Below are positions 18,053 to 27,607 of a stretch of 64,000 bases of DNA, piece after piece (positions within the stretch are counted from its first letter, which is position 1; every line of letters begins with the position of its first letter). Location of the stretch: the NCBI RefSeq assembly GCF_900241005.1, contig NZ_OEST01000001.1, positions 248,001-312,000 on the forward strand. The letters run 5' to 3'. Under the pieces are notes generated by a model. That model had not been told where the DNA came from and did no database searches. It worked only from the letters and a program-made list of their open reading frames with translations. The DNA comes from Bacteroides cutis. Its GTDB lineage: Bacteria; Bacteroidota; Bacteroidia; Bacteroidales; Bacteroidaceae. Position numbers and translations under genes: made by a program.

Positions 18053-18360
18053 AATATATAATGTGTTAATGTGCAAAGTATAGCGACTGCAAAGTAAACG
18101 ATTTTCACCCAATTTGCAACGTTCAGTTTGCAGATATTGTTACGGTTTTATAAAAGATTTCTTATTAAAGAAAAATTTCTCTAATCGGATGTTTCTTTCC
18201 AAAGAAAGTATTACTTTTGTAGTCGAAAAACAAGGGACCTACTACAAAGTAAACAAAAAGAGAGCTTTTTGAGTACTGATTTCATCCCCTTGGCAATAGG
18301 TAAAAAGAGATTAATAAGAGAGATTATAAACCAAATACCAATTTTAAAATCTTAAAAAAA
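18053..18360. other. upp-pckA divergent regulatory region
   Basis: Carries the pckA promoter (-7 box TACTTTTG at 18212-18219) with a palindrome just upstream, and a pckA leader of about 135 bases. On the minus strand TATACTTTG near 18072-18080 is an imperfect -7-like box for upp. No ORF. Confidence 0.55.
18192..18219 (+). promoter_or_regulatory. pckA promoter with embedded palindrome
   Basis: TTTCTTT (18192-18198), CC, AAAGAAA (18201-18207) is a perfect interrupted palindrome four bases upstream of the -7 box TACTTTTG (18212-18219). Its position within the polymerase footprint is what an operator would show; the regulator is unknown. Confidence 0.5.
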
Positions 18361-19968
18361 ATGGCAAATTTAGATTTAAGCAAGTACGGTATCAAAGACG
18401 TGAAGGAAATTATCCACAACCCGTCTTATGATGTATTGTTCGCTGAAGAGACCAAACCGGGTCTGGAAGGCTTCGAAAAAGGTCAAGTAACTGAACTGGG
18501 TGCTGTGAACGTAATGACCGGTATCTATACCGGACGTTCTCCTAAAGATAAATTCTTTGTAATGAACGAAGCCAGCAAGGATTCTGTATGGTGGACTTCC
18601 GAAGAATACAAAAACGACAACAAACCTTGCTCTGAAGAAGCTTGGGCTGACCTGAAGGCAAAAGCTGTTAAGCAGTTGAGCGGCAAGCGCCTGTTCGTTG
18701 TTGATACTTTCTGTGGCGCTAACGAAGCTACCCGTATGAAAGTACGTTTCATCATGGAAGTAGCTTGGCAGGCTCACTTCGTAACTAACATGTTCATCCG
18801 CCCGACCGCCGAAGAACTTGCCAACTACGGAGAACCTGATTTCGTATCATTCAACGCTTCTAAAGCAAAAGTTGACAACTACAAGGAACTGGGTCTGAAT
18901 TCTGAAACGGCTACTGTATTCAACTTGAAGACTAACGAACAAGTTATCCTGAATACTTGGTATGGTGGTGAAATGAAGAAGGGTATGTTCTCTATCATGA
19001 ACTACAAGAACCCGTTGCGTGGCATCGCCTCTATGCACTGTTCTGCCAACACCAATATGGAAGGTACCGACTCTGCTATCTTCTTCGGTCTGTCCGGTAC
19101 AGGTAAGACCACTTTGTCTACCGACCCGAAACGTCTGTTGATCGGTGACGATGAACACGGATGGGATGATGAAGGCGTATTCAACTACGAAGGTGGTTGC
19201 TATGCAAAAGTTATCAACCTTGACAAAGACAGCGAACCTGATATCTACAATGCGATCAAACGTGACGCCCTGTTGGAGAACGTAACTGTTGACGCTAACG
19301 GCAAGATTGACTTCACCGATAAGAGCGTAACCGAAAATACTCGTGTTTCTTATCCTATCTACCATATCAATAACATCGTTAAGCCCGTATCTAAAGGTCC
19401 TCACGCTCATCAGGTAATCTTCCTGTCTGCCGATGCCTTTGGTGTATTGCCTCCGGTATCTATCCTGAACCCGGAACAGGCTCAGTACTACTTCTTGTCT
19501 GGTTTCACCGCTAAGTTGGCCGGTACAGAGCGTGGTATCACTGAACCGACTCCTACATTCTCCGCTTGTTTCGGTGCTGCTTTCTTGAGCTTGCATCCTA
19601 CTAAATATGCAGAAGAACTGGTTAAGAAGATGAACAAGGTTGGTGCCAAAGCATATTTGGTGAACACAGGTTGGAACGGTAGCGGCAAGCGTATCTCCAT
19701 CAAAGATACCCGTGGTATCATCGATGCTATCCTTGACGGTTCTATCGACAAGGCTCCGACGAAGGTTATCCCGTATTTCGACTTTGTAGTTCCTACTGCA
19801 TTGCCTAACGTTGATCCGAAAATCCTTGATCCTCGTGACACTTACGAATGCGCTTGCAAGTGGGAAGAAAAAGCCAAAGATTTGGCCGGACGTTTCATTA
19901 AGAACTTCTCTAAGTTCACTGGTAACGAAGCAGGTAAGGCTTTGGTTGCTGCTGGTCCGAAACTCTAA
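18361..19968 (+). CDS. pckA: Phosphoenolpyruvate carboxykinase (ATP)
   Basis: Interconverts oxaloacetate and PEP with ATP/ADP. In Bacteroides it mainly fixes CO2 onto PEP on the route to succinate and propionate. Length 535 is standard. Visible motifs are [11 protein letters not shown] near residue 58, the PEPCK-specific P-loop [12 protein letters not shown] (about residues 243-254) and metal/ATP residues in [22 protein letters not shown]. Codon use is strongly biased to preferred codons (GGT, CGT, AAC), a sign of very high expression. Single gene with its own promoter and terminator. Confidence 0.98.
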   Translation: MANLDLSKYGIKDVKEIIHNPSYDVLFAEETKPGLEGFEKGQVTELGAVNVMTGIYTGRSPKDKFFVMNEASKDSVWWTSEEYKNDNKPCSEEAWADLKAKAVKQLSGKRLFVVDTFCGANEATRMKVRFIMEVAWQAHFVTNMFIRPTAEELANYGEPDFVSFNASKAKVDNYKELGLNSETATVFNLKTNEQVILNTWYGGEMKKGMFSIMNYKNPLRGIASMHCSANTNMEGTDSAIFFGLSGTGKTTLSTDPKRLLIGDDEHGWDDEGVFNYEGGCYAKVINLDKDSEPDIYNAIKRDALLENVTVDANGKIDFTDKSVTENTRVSYPIYHINNIVKPVSKGPHAHQVIFLSADAFGVLPPVSILNPEQAQYYFLSGFTAKLAGTERGITEPTPTFSACFGAAFLSLHPTKYAEELVKKMNKVGAKAYLVNTGWNGSGKRISIKDTRGIIDAILDGSIDKAPTKVIPYFDFVVPTALPNVDPKILDPRDTYECACKWEEKAKDLAGRFIKNFSKFTGNEAGKALVAAGPKL

Positions 19969-19993
19969 TAGAAGTAGATTACATATTTTTAAG

Positions 19994-20022
19994 GCGGCTT
20001 CCGTTTACGGGAGCCGCTTTTT
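19994..20022 (+). terminator. Rho-independent terminator of pckA
   Basis: GCGGCTTCC (19994-20002) pairs with GGGAGCCGC (20009-20017), with a 6-base loop, then a T-run; 25 bases after the stop. Confidence 0.9.
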
Positions 20023-20065
20023 TATTAGATTTGCGGAAAGTAAATACCTCAATATAGTACAATTT

Positions 20066-20713
20066 ATGAAGAGTTTAAAGTTTATGTTACTAGGCGCAAG
20101 CCTGTTGTTGTGCTTCGGATGTAACACACAAGCACAGAAAGAGAGCGAAGTCACCACCTCCGAGAACAGTAAAGAAAACGCAGTAATTGAAACGATTATG
20201 TCACGCCGCAGTGTCCGCAAATATAAACCGCAAGCGGTAAACCGGGATACGATGCAGGTTATTCTGGAATGTGGCATCAATGCTCCCAACGGACAAAACA
20301 AGCAGTCATGGGAAATTCGCGTAGTAGACAACCCTGAATTTATCAACGGAGTGACCGAAGTCTTCAAGAAAGAAAATCCGAATGCCACCAAAGACCCGAA
20401 TTTCAAGAACATGTTCAGAAATGCCTCTACAGTAGTGTTTATAGCCAATGATACATCTTATGACATGTCACAAATTGATTGCGGATTATTGGGTGAGAAT
20501 ATGATTCTCTCCGCTTGGTCTATGGGTATCGGTACTTGTTGCCTGGGAGGGCCCGCACGTTTCCTGACCACCTCACCGGCTGCAGCTGAATATCTGAAGA
20601 AACTTGATATACCGGAAGGTTATCAACTATTATACTGTATTGCATTTGGTTACCCCGATGAAACTCCCGCCGCCAAACCGAGAAATGCCGCAAAAATCAA
20701 ATTCATAGACTAA
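20066..20713 (+). CDS. Nitroreductase-family lipoprotein
   Basis: FMN-dependent nitroreductase fold of 215 residues. The start is ATG 20066 (MKSLKFMLLGASLLLCFGCN), because it yields a clean lipoprotein signal with the lipid cysteine at about residue 19; the reading frame extends further 5' but into the pckA end and terminator. The FMN-binding opening SRRSVRKYKPQAV is conserved, as are NAPNGQNKQSWE and the late segment SMGIGTCCLGG. Lipidation places a flavin oxidoreductase outside the cytoplasm, which is not the usual location. Electron donor and substrate are unknown. Confidence 0.88.
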   Translation: MKSLKFMLLGASLLLCFGCNTQAQKESEVTTSENSKENAVIETIMSRRSVRKYKPQAVNRDTMQVILECGINAPNGQNKQSWEIRVVDNPEFINGVTEVFKKENPNATKDPNFKNMFRNASTVVFIANDTSYDMSQIDCGLLGENMILSAWSMGIGTCCLGGPARFLTTSPAAAEYLKKLDIPEGYQLLYCIAFGYPDETPAAKPRNAAKIKFID

Positions 20714-20730
20714 AGCCTTCTATCAAAGAC

Positions 20731-20786
20731 ATACAAAAAGAGTGCTCCAAACACAGTTAAAACCCATGTAGAGCACTCTTTTGTAT
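20731..20786. terminator. Bidirectional terminator between nitroreductase and typA
   Basis: ATACAAAAAGAGTGCTC (20731-20747) pairs with GAGCACTCTTTTGTAT (20771-20786) with one bulge, between two convergent genes. T-rich flanks on both strands. Confidence 0.8.
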
Positions 20787-20802
20787 ATAACAACTAAGTT
20801 TA

Positions 20803-22602
20803 TCAGTTCTTGTTGGCACGCTTACGCTCCAGTTCATCCAGAATAACCTTGCGCATACGCATGGACTTCGGCGTCACCTCTACATATTCATCCTCTTTGA
20901 TATATTCCAACGCTTCCTCAAGCGAGAATTGTACCGGGGGAATTAAACGAGCTTTTTCATCAGAACCGGAAGCACGCATATTAGTAAGCTTCTTGGACTT
21001 CGTTACGTTTATCACGAGGTCGTTATCATGGGAATGTTCACCTACAACCTGCCCCGCATATACTTCATCCTGTGGGAAGATAAAGAATTTACCGCGATCT
21101 TGCAATTTATCGATGGCATATGCAAAAGCGGTACCCGACTCCATCGCAATCATGGAACCATTGGTACGCCGTTCAATCTCACCCTTATAAGGTTGGTATT
21201 CCTTAAAACGATGTGCCATGATAGCCTCACCGGCAGAAGCGGTCAACACATTGGTACGCAAACCAATGATACCACGCGACGGCATATCGAATTCAAGATT
21301 TACACGCTCGCCTGAGGTCTCCATCTTCACCATTTCACCTTTGCGGCGTGTCACCATATCAATCATCTTGCTGGCATATTCCTCAGGAACATTGATTGTC
21401 AATTCTTCAATAGGCTCATTCTTTACACCATCAATTTCCTTGAAGATAACTTGCGGTTGTCCTACCTGCAATTCGTATCCTTCACGACGCATCGTCTCAA
21501 TCAATACCGACAAGTGGAGCACACCACGACCGGAAACGATCCATTTTCCATCTTCCTCACTCTTGCGGACACGCAAAGCAAGATTTTTATCCAACTCTTT
21601 CATCAGACGATCGTGAATGTGGCGGGAAGTCACAAACTTACCCTCTTTACCGAAGAAGGGAGAGTCGTTGATGGTGAAAAGCATACTCATGGTAGGCTCA
21701 TCAATAGCGATAGGCGGCAATGCTTCGGGATTTTCGAAATCACAAATCGTATCACCGATTTCAAAGCCTTCGATACCAACCAATGCACAAATATCACCGG
21801 AAGAAACCTCTTGCACTTTCACACGACCCATACCTTCGAAGGTATGCAACTCTTTGATTTTTGATTTCACAATACTTCCATCACGCTTAACCAGAGAAAC
21901 ATTCATACCCTCTTTCAACGTTCCACGATGCACACGTCCCACGGCAATACGCCCCGTGTAAGAAGAGTAGTCTAAAGAAGTCACCAACATTTGTGGTGTA
22001 CCTTCCAATTGTTCGGGAGCCGGGATATTCTCTAAAATACAATCCAGCAAAGTGTAAATATTGTCGGTCGGTTTCTGCCAATCAGTACTCATCCAGTTAT
22101 TTTTAGCCGAACCGTACACAACCGGAAAGTCCAATTGTTCTTCTGTAGCTTCCAAACTGAACATCAAGTCAAACACCATTTCATATACCTCTTCGGGACG
22201 GCAATTAGGCTTATCCACCTTATTTACTACAACGATAGGTTTCAAACCGATTTGCAGAGCTTTCTGCAATACAAAACGTGTCTGCGGCATGGGACCTTCA
22301 AAAGCATCCACAAGCAAGATACATCCATCTGCCATATTCAGCACACGCTCTACTTCACCTCCGAAATCGCTGTGACCCGGAGTATCAATAATATTAATCT
22401 TGGTGTCTTTATAATTGATGGAAACGTTCTTTGAAAGAATCGTTATTCCTCGTTCACGTTCCAAATCATTATTATCCAGCATTAATTCACCTGTACTCTG
22501 GTTGTTACGGAACAGATTTCCAGCCAGAAGCATCTTGTCTACAAGAGTCGTTTTCCCATGGTCAACATGGGCAATAATTGCAATGTTTCTAATATTTTGC
22601 AT
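20803..22602 (-). CDS. typA: Translational GTPase TypA/BipA
   Basis: Ribosome-associated GTPase of 599 residues. The start is ATG 22602 (MQNIRNIAIIAHVDHGKTTL); an upstream ATG at 22626 adds eight poorly conserved residues. G1 is AHVDHGKTT, G3 is DTPGHSDFGGEV and G4 is NKVDKP. EF-G-like domains II, III and V and the TypA-specific C-terminal domain follow. Known roles are ribosome assembly at low temperature and stress. A TACCTTTG box lies 22-29 bases upstream of the ATG. Confidence 0.97.
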   Translation of the reverse strand: MQNIRNIAIIAHVDHGKTTLVDKMLLAGNLFRNNQSTGELMLDNNDLERERGITILSKNVSINYKDTKINIIDTPGHSDFGGEVERVLNMADGCILLVDAFEGPMPQTRFVLQKALQIGLKPIVVVNKVDKPNCRPEEVYEMVFDLMFSLEATEEQLDFPVVYGSAKNNWMSTDWQKPTDNIYTLLDCILENIPAPEQLEGTPQMLVTSLDYSSYTGRIAVGRVHRGTLKEGMNVSLVKRDGSIVKSKIKELHTFEGMGRVKVQEVSSGDICALVGIEGFEIGDTICDFENPEALPPIAIDEPTMSMLFTINDSPFFGKEGKFVTSRHIHDRLMKELDKNLALRVRKSEEDGKWIVSGRGVLHLSVLIETMRREGYELQVGQPQVIFKEIDGVKNEPIEELTINVPEEYASKMIDMVTRRKGEMVKMETSGERVNLEFDMPSRGIIGLRTNVLTASAGEAIMAHRFKEYQPYKGEIERRTNGSMIAMESGTAFAYAIDKLQDRGKFFIFPQDEVYAGQVVGEHSHDNDLVINVTKSKKLTNMRASGSDEKARLIPPVQFSLEEALEYIKEDEYVEVTPKSMRMRKVILDELERKRANKN

Positions 22603-22623
22603 ATAATACCTATTATTTGGCTG

Positions 22624-22631
22624 CAAAGGTA
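22624..22631 (-). promoter_or_regulatory. -7 box of typA
   Basis: TACCTTTG on the minus strand, 22 bases before the typA ATG. If used, the leader is very short. Confidence 0.55.
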
Positions 22632-22682
22632 CTAATTTTGCATTAGATATATAGTATAGGACAGAAAAAAATGCTGAATATC

Positions 22683-22713
22683 ATTGTCATATAAAAGATA
22701 ATGTCTATCTTTG
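22683..22713 (+). promoter_or_regulatory. rpsO promoter
   Basis: ATTG (22683-22686) and TATCTTTG (22706-22713) with 19 bases between them: a near-consensus Bacteroidetes sigma-ABfr promoter, 46 bases before the rpsO start. Confidence 0.75.
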
Positions 22714-22758
22714 CACGCTCGAAAGAGACAATTAATATCAACTTTTTAATTAAACATT

Positions 22759-23028
22759 ATGTATTTAGACGCTGCTAAAAAGCAAGAAATCTTCGGCAAA
22801 TACGGAAAGTCTAACTCTGATACTGGCTCAGCTGAGGCCCAGATAGCTTTGTTTTCATACCGTATTGCTCATCTGACTGAGCACATGAAGCTCAACAGAA
22901 AAGATTATAGTACTGAAAGAGCTTTGACAATGTTGGTAGGTAAACGTCGCGCTTTGCTGACTTACCTGAAAGACCGTGATATCAACAGATATCGTGCTAT
23001 TGTTAAAGAACTTGGCTTGCGTAAGTAA
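22759..23028 (+). CDS. rpsO: 30S ribosomal protein S15
   Basis: 89 residues, exactly the usual S15 length. It binds 16S rRNA helices 20-22 early in small-subunit assembly. Family hallmarks are NSDTGSAEAQIALFSYRI, LTEHMKLNRKDYSTERAL and LVGKRRALLTYLKDRD. Single gene with its own promoter and terminator. Confidence 0.98.
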   Translation: MYLDAAKKQEIFGKYGKSNSDTGSAEAQIALFSYRIAHLTEHMKLNRKDYSTERALTMLVGKRRALLTYLKDRDINRYRAIVKELGLRK

Positions 23029-23050
23029 TCTACTTGCGGCAAAACCATTA

Positions 23051-23086
23051 AAAAGGGAAATATTCAAAAGAATATTTCCCTTTTTT
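23051..23086 (+). terminator. Rho-independent terminator of rpsO
   Basis: AAAAGGGAAATATT pairs with AATATTTCCCTTTT, with loop CAAAAG, then T-run; 22 bases after the stop. Confidence 0.9.
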
Positions 23087-23228
23087 GTTCCCGTTTATCA
23101 ATTTTTCTCTTCCCAATCACGCAACAATAAACGTGAAGTCTCCATGTATATCATTGGTACATTTATAAATATATCCTATTTCAATGCAAAAATAATAAAT
23201 CCGTCCACAACCGAGAAACATAATTTTC

Positions 23229-23236
23229 TATCTTTG
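23229..23236 (+). promoter_or_regulatory. -7 box of the DUF4251 gene
   Basis: TATCTTTG, 22 bases before the ATG. Confidence 0.5.
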
Positions 23237-23258
23237 TAGAAACCTAACCGATATAGTT

Positions 23259-23747
23259 ATGAAGACAAGTAAACTTATTCTATTATTGTTTATCGGTGTG
23301 CTTGCCATACAACCGGTCAAAGCCCAAAACCGAAGTGAAAGAAAAGCATTCATTGAACGCGAAGTGAAAGAGGCAGTGAACTCCAAACAGTACAAAATCA
23401 ACGTAAATCACATGTTACCCATGAAAGGCAGAAGCCGTTCCTTGACCTCCAATTATTCCGTAGAAGTAAGAAACGACTCTGTATTTTCTTACCTGCCTTA
23501 TTTTGGAGAAGCCTACAACATCCCTTACGGTGGAGGTAAAGGATTAATCTTCAATGCCCCTATCAGCCAATATCAAACCAAACATCTCAAAAAAGGGAAA
23601 GTACAAATAAACTTTAAAGTCAATAATGAAGAAGACAAATACGGATATAACCTTACCATTTATCCCAACGGTTCTACCAGCATCCACATTCAGCCTACGA
23701 ACCGGCAAGCCATTTCGTTCATGGGAGAGATGGATGTCGAAGAATAA
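23259..23747 (+). CDS. DUF4251 domain-containing exported protein
   Basis: 162 residues with a type I signal peptide (hydrophobic core LILLLFIGVLAIQ, likely cut after VKA). The mature protein is all-beta, with alternating patches and a conserved centre (YLPYFGEAYNIPYGGGKG) matching the DUF4251 family of Bacteroidetes. Periplasmic or outer-membrane-associated location is likely. No catalytic motif can be seen and the role is unknown. It is not closely linked to its neighbours. Confidence 0.88.
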   Translation: MKTSKLILLLFIGVLAIQPVKAQNRSERKAFIEREVKEAVNSKQYKINVNHMLPMKGRSRSLTSNYSVEVRNDSVFSYLPYFGEAYNIPYGGGKGLIFNAPISQYQTKHLKKGKVQINFKVNNEEDKYGYNLTIYPNGSTSIHIQPTNRQAISFMGEMDVEE

Positions 23748-23799
23748 AAAAACAAACAGAGATTAAGTAAGGATATATCAAACTTTTCCCCACAGATTG

Positions 23800-23830
23800 T
23801 TGCATCAAGTGAAAGTTTATCTTATTTTTG
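23800..23830 (+). promoter_or_regulatory. Promoter of the XRE-cupin regulator
   Basis: TTG (23800-23802) and TATTTTTG (23823-23830) with 20 bases between them, 50 bases before the ATG. Confidence 0.65.
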
Positions 23831-23880
23831 CGGTTCAACAACTATAAATTGAAACTTTTCAGGCTTGAAACACTAACATT

Positions 23881-24456
23881 ATGGATACAAGTAAAATCGT
23901 AGGAGAAAAAATCAAGTCACTCCGTGAAAGCCAATCCATCAGTATGGAAGAACTGGCACAGCGTTCAGGGCTAGCCATTGAACAGATTGAACGTATAGAA
24001 AACAATATCGACCTTCCGTCGTTGGCGCCACTTATCAAAATAGCCCGTGTACTTGGTGTGCGTCTCGGAACCTTCCTGGACGACCAGGATGAAAACGGTC
24101 CTGTGGTATGTCGCAGGTCGGAAGCCAAAGACAGTATCAGTTTCTCTAATAATGCTATCCATTCTCGTAAACACATGGAATATCATTCTCTTTCCAAGTC
24201 GAAAGCCGATCGTCATATGGAACCGTTCATCATTGATGTAGCTCCTACAGACGATAGTGACTTTGTACTTTCTTCCCACGAAGGTGAAGAATTTATCATG
24301 GTTATGGAAGGAACAATGGAAATCAGCTACGGCAAAAATTCTTACCTACTCGAAGAAGGGGACAGTATCTATTACGACTCCATCGTACCCCATCATGTAC
24401 ATGCCTACGAGGGACAAGCAGCCAAAATATTAGCAGTAATCTATACACCAATTTAA
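23881..24456 (+). CDS. XRE-family transcriptional regulator with C-terminal cupin
   Basis: 191 residues. The N-terminal helix-turn-helix (about residues 10-65) includes SMEELAQRSGLAIEQIERIE. The C-terminal cupin (about residues 115-190) includes SSHEGEEFIMVMEGTMEISY and DSIYYDSIVPHHVHAY, whose histidines could bind metal. The architecture resembles the MocR-unrelated PuuR/SutR-type one-component sensors. It is followed after 95 bases by an acyl-CoA ligase gene, so it probably senses a small acid or its CoA ester and controls that ligase (inference). Confidence 0.92.
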   Translation: MDTSKIVGEKIKSLRESQSISMEELAQRSGLAIEQIERIENNIDLPSLAPLIKIARVLGVRLGTFLDDQDENGPVVCRRSEAKDSISFSNNAIHSRKHMEYHSLSKSKADRHMEPFIIDVAPTDDSDFVLSSHEGEEFIMVMEGTMEISYGKNSYLLEEGDSIYYDSIVPHHVHAYEGQAAKILAVIYTPI

Positions 24457-24462
24457 GTGTGA

Positions 24463-24514
24463 GTATAAGGTATAAACTACGATATACAACAATGTAATAC
24501 TTTATGCCTTATAC
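24463..24514 (+). other. Inverted repeat between the regulator and the acyl-CoA ligase
   Basis: GTATAAGGTATAAA (24463-24476) pairs with TTTATGCCTTATAC (24501-24514) at 13 of 14 positions, with a 24-base loop. It could lower read-through or serve as a protein site. The whole gap is built of TATAC/CTTATA-like words. Confidence 0.4.
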
Positions 24515-24551
24515 TTCATATCTTGTACTTTATATCTTATCATAAAGCATC

Positions 24552-26198
24552 ATGTTATACGAAAGAACGCTCGGACAATGGTTAGAGCATTGGGCAACAA
24601 CTACACCTGACAAAGAATACATTGTTTACTCCGATCGCAACTTACGTTTCACTTGGAACCAGTTCAACCGACGGGTAGACGACATGGCAAAAGGACTTAT
24701 CGCTATCGGAGTGGAACGCGGAACGCATGTCGGCATTTGGGCGGCGAATGTACCGGATTGGCTGACTCTTTTATATGCATGCGCCAAGATAGGCGCTGTA
24801 TATGTCACGGTAAATACCAATTATAAACAAGCCGAACTGGAATATCTGTGCGAAAATTCGGATATGCACACTCTCTGCATCGTGAACGGTGAAAAAGACA
24901 GTGATTTTGTACAGATGACTTATACCATGTTACCGGAGCTGAAAACCTGCGAGCGCGGACACTTGAAAAGTGAACGTTTCCCCTATATGAAAAATGTGAT
25001 CTATGTGGGACAGGAGAAACATCGTGGAATGTACAATACTTCTGAAATTCTGCTTTTGGGGAACAATGTAGAAGACAACCGTTTGACCGAACTTAAAAAC
25101 CAGGTCGATTGCCACGACGTAGTAAATATGCAATATACCTCCGGCACTACCGGTTTTCCCAAAGGCGTAATGCTTACTCACTACAATATTACCAACAACG
25201 GGTTTCTGACGGGTGAGCACATGAAATTCACCGCCGACGACAAACTTTGTTGCTGTGTACCTTTATTTCACTGTTTCGGTGTAGTACTTGCCACGATGAA
25301 TTGCCTTACACACGGTTGTACACAAGTCATGGTAGAGCGCTTCGATCCGCTGGTAGTTCTCGCCTCTATTCATAAGGAACGTTGTACCGCCCTCTATGGT
25401 GTACCCACTATGTTCATTGCCGAGCTCAATCATCCAATGTTCGATTTATTCGATATGTCTTGTTTGCGTACGGGTATCATGGCAGGTTCTCTCTGTCCGG
25501 TTGAGTTAATGAAGCAAGTGGAAGAGAAAATGTATATGAAAGTAACCAGTGTTTACGGACTCACCGAAGCAGCTCCGGGCATGACTGCTACTCGTATTGA
25601 CGACTCGTTTGATGTACGCTGCAATACTGTAGGTCGTGACTTTGAATACACCGAAGTAAAAGTGATTGATCCGGAAACCGGTGAAGAATGTCCGGTCGGT
25701 GTACAAGGCGAGATGTGTAATCGTGGATACAACACCATGAAAGGTTATTATAAAAATCCGCAAGCCACTGCCGAAGTCATCGATAAGAATAATTTCCTAC
25801 ATTCCGGCGATTTAGGCGTGAAAGACGAAGACGGCAACTACCGTATCACAGGACGTATCAAAGATATGATTATCCGTGGTGGTGAGAATATCTATCCACG
25901 TGAAATTGAAGAATTCCTCTATCAACTGGAAGGTGTGAAAGATGTACAGGTTGCAGGTATCCCCTCTAAGAAATACGGTGAAGCCGTGGGAGCTTTCATC
26001 ATTCTGCACGATGGAGTAAATATGCACGAATCGGACGTACGCGATTTTTGTATTGGCAGGATATCACGTTACAAAATTCCCAAATATATTTTCTTCATTA
26101 AAGAGTTCCCCATGACAGGTAGCGGTAAGATACAAAAATTCAAACTGAAAGATTTAGGATTACAACTCTGCAAGGAACAAGGGATAGAAATCATTTAA
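24552..26198 (+). CDS. AMP-binding acyl-CoA synthetase (fatty-acid--CoA ligase type)
   Basis: ANL-superfamily ligase of 548 residues that forms an acyl-AMP and then an acyl-CoA. The P-loop-like motif is [18 protein letters not shown] (near residue 195). A5 is [17 protein letters not shown]7 is [14 protein letters not shown]8 is [20 protein letters not shown], and the A10 lysine is in [12 protein letters not shown]. Full length with no deletions. The regulator gene just upstream suggests induction by its substrate. A medium or long-chain acid, or an aryl acid, cannot be distinguished from sequence. Confidence 0.93.
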   Translation: MLYERTLGQWLEHWATTTPDKEYIVYSDRNLRFTWNQFNRRVDDMAKGLIAIGVERGTHVGIWAANVPDWLTLLYACAKIGAVYVTVNTNYKQAELEYLCENSDMHTLCIVNGEKDSDFVQMTYTMLPELKTCERGHLKSERFPYMKNVIYVGQEKHRGMYNTSEILLLGNNVEDNRLTELKNQVDCHDVVNMQYTSGTTGFPKGVMLTHYNITNNGFLTGEHMKFTADDKLCCCVPLFHCFGVVLATMNCLTHGCTQVMVERFDPLVVLASIHKERCTALYGVPTMFIAELNHPMFDLFDMSCLRTGIMAGSLCPVELMKQVEEKMYMKVTSVYGLTEAAPGMTATRIDDSFDVRCNTVGRDFEYTEVKVIDPETGEECPVGVQGEMCNRGYNTMKGYYKNPQATAEVIDKNNFLHSGDLGVKDEDGNYRITGRIKDMIIRGGENIYPREIEEFLYQLEGVKDVQVAGIPSKKYGEAVGAFIILHDGVNMHESDVRDFCIGRISRYKIPKYIFFIKEFPMTGSGKIQKFKLKDLGLQLCKEQGIEII

Positions 26199-26199
26199 T

Positions 26200-26282
26200 T
26201 AATGAATAATTGATAATGGAAAATGAACAATGACTATACGATGTTATGTGCAGTTTGTTTATCCATTATCAATTATTCATTA
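26200..26282. repeat. Perfect 21-bp inverted repeat between convergent genes
   Basis: Arms 26200-26220 and 26262-26282 are perfectly complementary (TAATGAATAATTG... against ...CAATTATTCATTA). The right arm contains the stop codon of the histidine kinase gene. It may act as a bidirectional transcription end. AT-rich words of this kind also occur at other gene junctions here. Confidence 0.7.
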
Positions 26283-27452
26283 GCCAATCGGTAACGTAAA
26301 ATAGAATGTAGTTCCGCAACCCTCTCCAGAACGTACCCATATACGCCCTCCCATACGCTCCACCAACATACGGCAAAGTGTCAGCCCCAAACCTGTTCCT
26401 TGAGCAAAATTATTCAGTTTACCAAAACGCTCAAAGATGGTTGCAACACGACGAGCCGGAATACCCATACCTGAATCCCTGACATAAAACTGTACCGCAT
26501 TGCCCTTACGCTGAAAACCAAAATGTACTTCACCGGAAGAAGTAAATTTTACTGCATTACTCAACAGGTTACTTAATATCTGCGCGATATGCCCTCTGTC
26601 ACCCAGGATAGTCAATTCCGTATCCACTTCATCGAGTTTCAACAATACCCCTTTGGATACTTTATCCCGGAAGGTATCATATTCCTTCAAACATATCAAA
26701 TAAAGATTTATTTTCTCTTTAGTAAACACAACAGAACCTGCTTCCAATGAAGAAAGATCCAAAATATCATTAAACAAAGTCAGAAGCAATTCAGAATTAC
26801 GCTCTATTATCTCACAATATTCTTTCTTTTCACTCTCATGTTCGGGTCCTATCACCAGTCGGGAGAAACCGACGATCGCATTCAGGGGAGTACGAATTTC
26901 ATGGCTCATATTAGCAAAGAATGCAGATTTCAGACGGTCGGCTTCCTCCGCTTTGGTACGGGCATCAATCAATGCCGTCTCTGTTTCGACAAGTTCTGTC
27001 ACATCGCGGCACATACAAAGCAAATACTTATCGCCCAACGGACAAACCCGGTTTTCGTAGTGGCGCATCTTTCCATGAAACATCAACGAATGACGTGCCG
27101 TATGCGTTTCTCCGGTACGAATTACCTCATCCATATTAGCACGGATCCGATGATACGCCTCAGCCGGTACCACATCCTTCAGGTTGGAGTGCAACAACTC
27201 TTCATTAGAAACACCTTCCACATGATTGGTGTGAGGAGCAGATACTAATTCGATAAAATTAGCATCATAGTCAGAAACAGTAATCATATCAGGAAAAGTA
27301 TCGAGAATATCCCGATAATATTCCTCACGAAAACGACCGGGAATAGAATAGGAGCAAGAAGACTCAGAAACAGATTGGGTATTCAACCGTTCTTCCAATT
27401 GCCGGATAACCTCGAGCAGTTCTTCTTTGGTTTTCTTATTGTAATCAACCAT
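26280..27452 (-). CDS. PAS-domain sensor histidine kinase
   Basis: 390 residues: an N-terminal coiled coil (1-30), a PAS domain (about 45-150), HisKA with phospho-acceptor H184 in FFANMSHEIRTPLN, and HATPase_c with the N box (ILSNLLSNAVKFT), the G1 box (RDSGMGIP) and the G2 box (GTGLGLTLCR). No membrane segment is predicted, so it is a soluble orphan kinase. No response regulator lies next to it. The PAS domain could sense redox or a small ligand. It is convergent with the acyl-CoA ligase gene. Confidence 0.94.
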   Translation of the reverse strand: MVDYNKKTKEELLEVIRQLEERLNTQSVSESSCSYSIPGRFREEYYRDILDTFPDMITVSDYDANFIELVSAPHTNHVEGVSNEELLHSNLKDVVPAEAYHRIRANMDEVIRTGETHTARHSLMFHGKMRHYENRVCPLGDKYLLCMCRDVTELVETETALIDARTKAEEADRLKSAFFANMSHEIRTPLNAIVGFSRLVIGPEHESEKKEYCEIIERNSELLLTLFNDILDLSSLEAGSVVFTKEKINLYLICLKEYDTFRDKVSKGVLLKLDEVDTELTILGDRGHIAQILSNLLSNAVKFTSSGEVHFGFQRKGNAVQFYVRDSGMGIPARRVATIFERFGKLNNFAQGTGLGLTLCRMLVERMGGRIWVRSGEGCGTTFYFTLPIG

Positions 27453-27607
27453 TTAAGGTGTTTATTGAGTATTAGTGGCAATTGCCAACAACAAATATAC
27501 AACAAACATTTATATTCATCAACTTAAACTCGCAACTTTTATCCTCCAAAGACAAGAGTTTTAACTACCGCCCTTCATTTACCGCTTTCAAAGTACCGTA
27601 CCTCATC

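Noticed and set aside
18847-19596. 249-codon minus-strand ORF
   Set aside because: Antisense shadow of pckA; high codon bias explains the length.
19811-20065. N-terminal extension of the nitroreductase
   Set aside because: Would overlap the end of pckA and its terminator and hide a clear lipoprotein signal.
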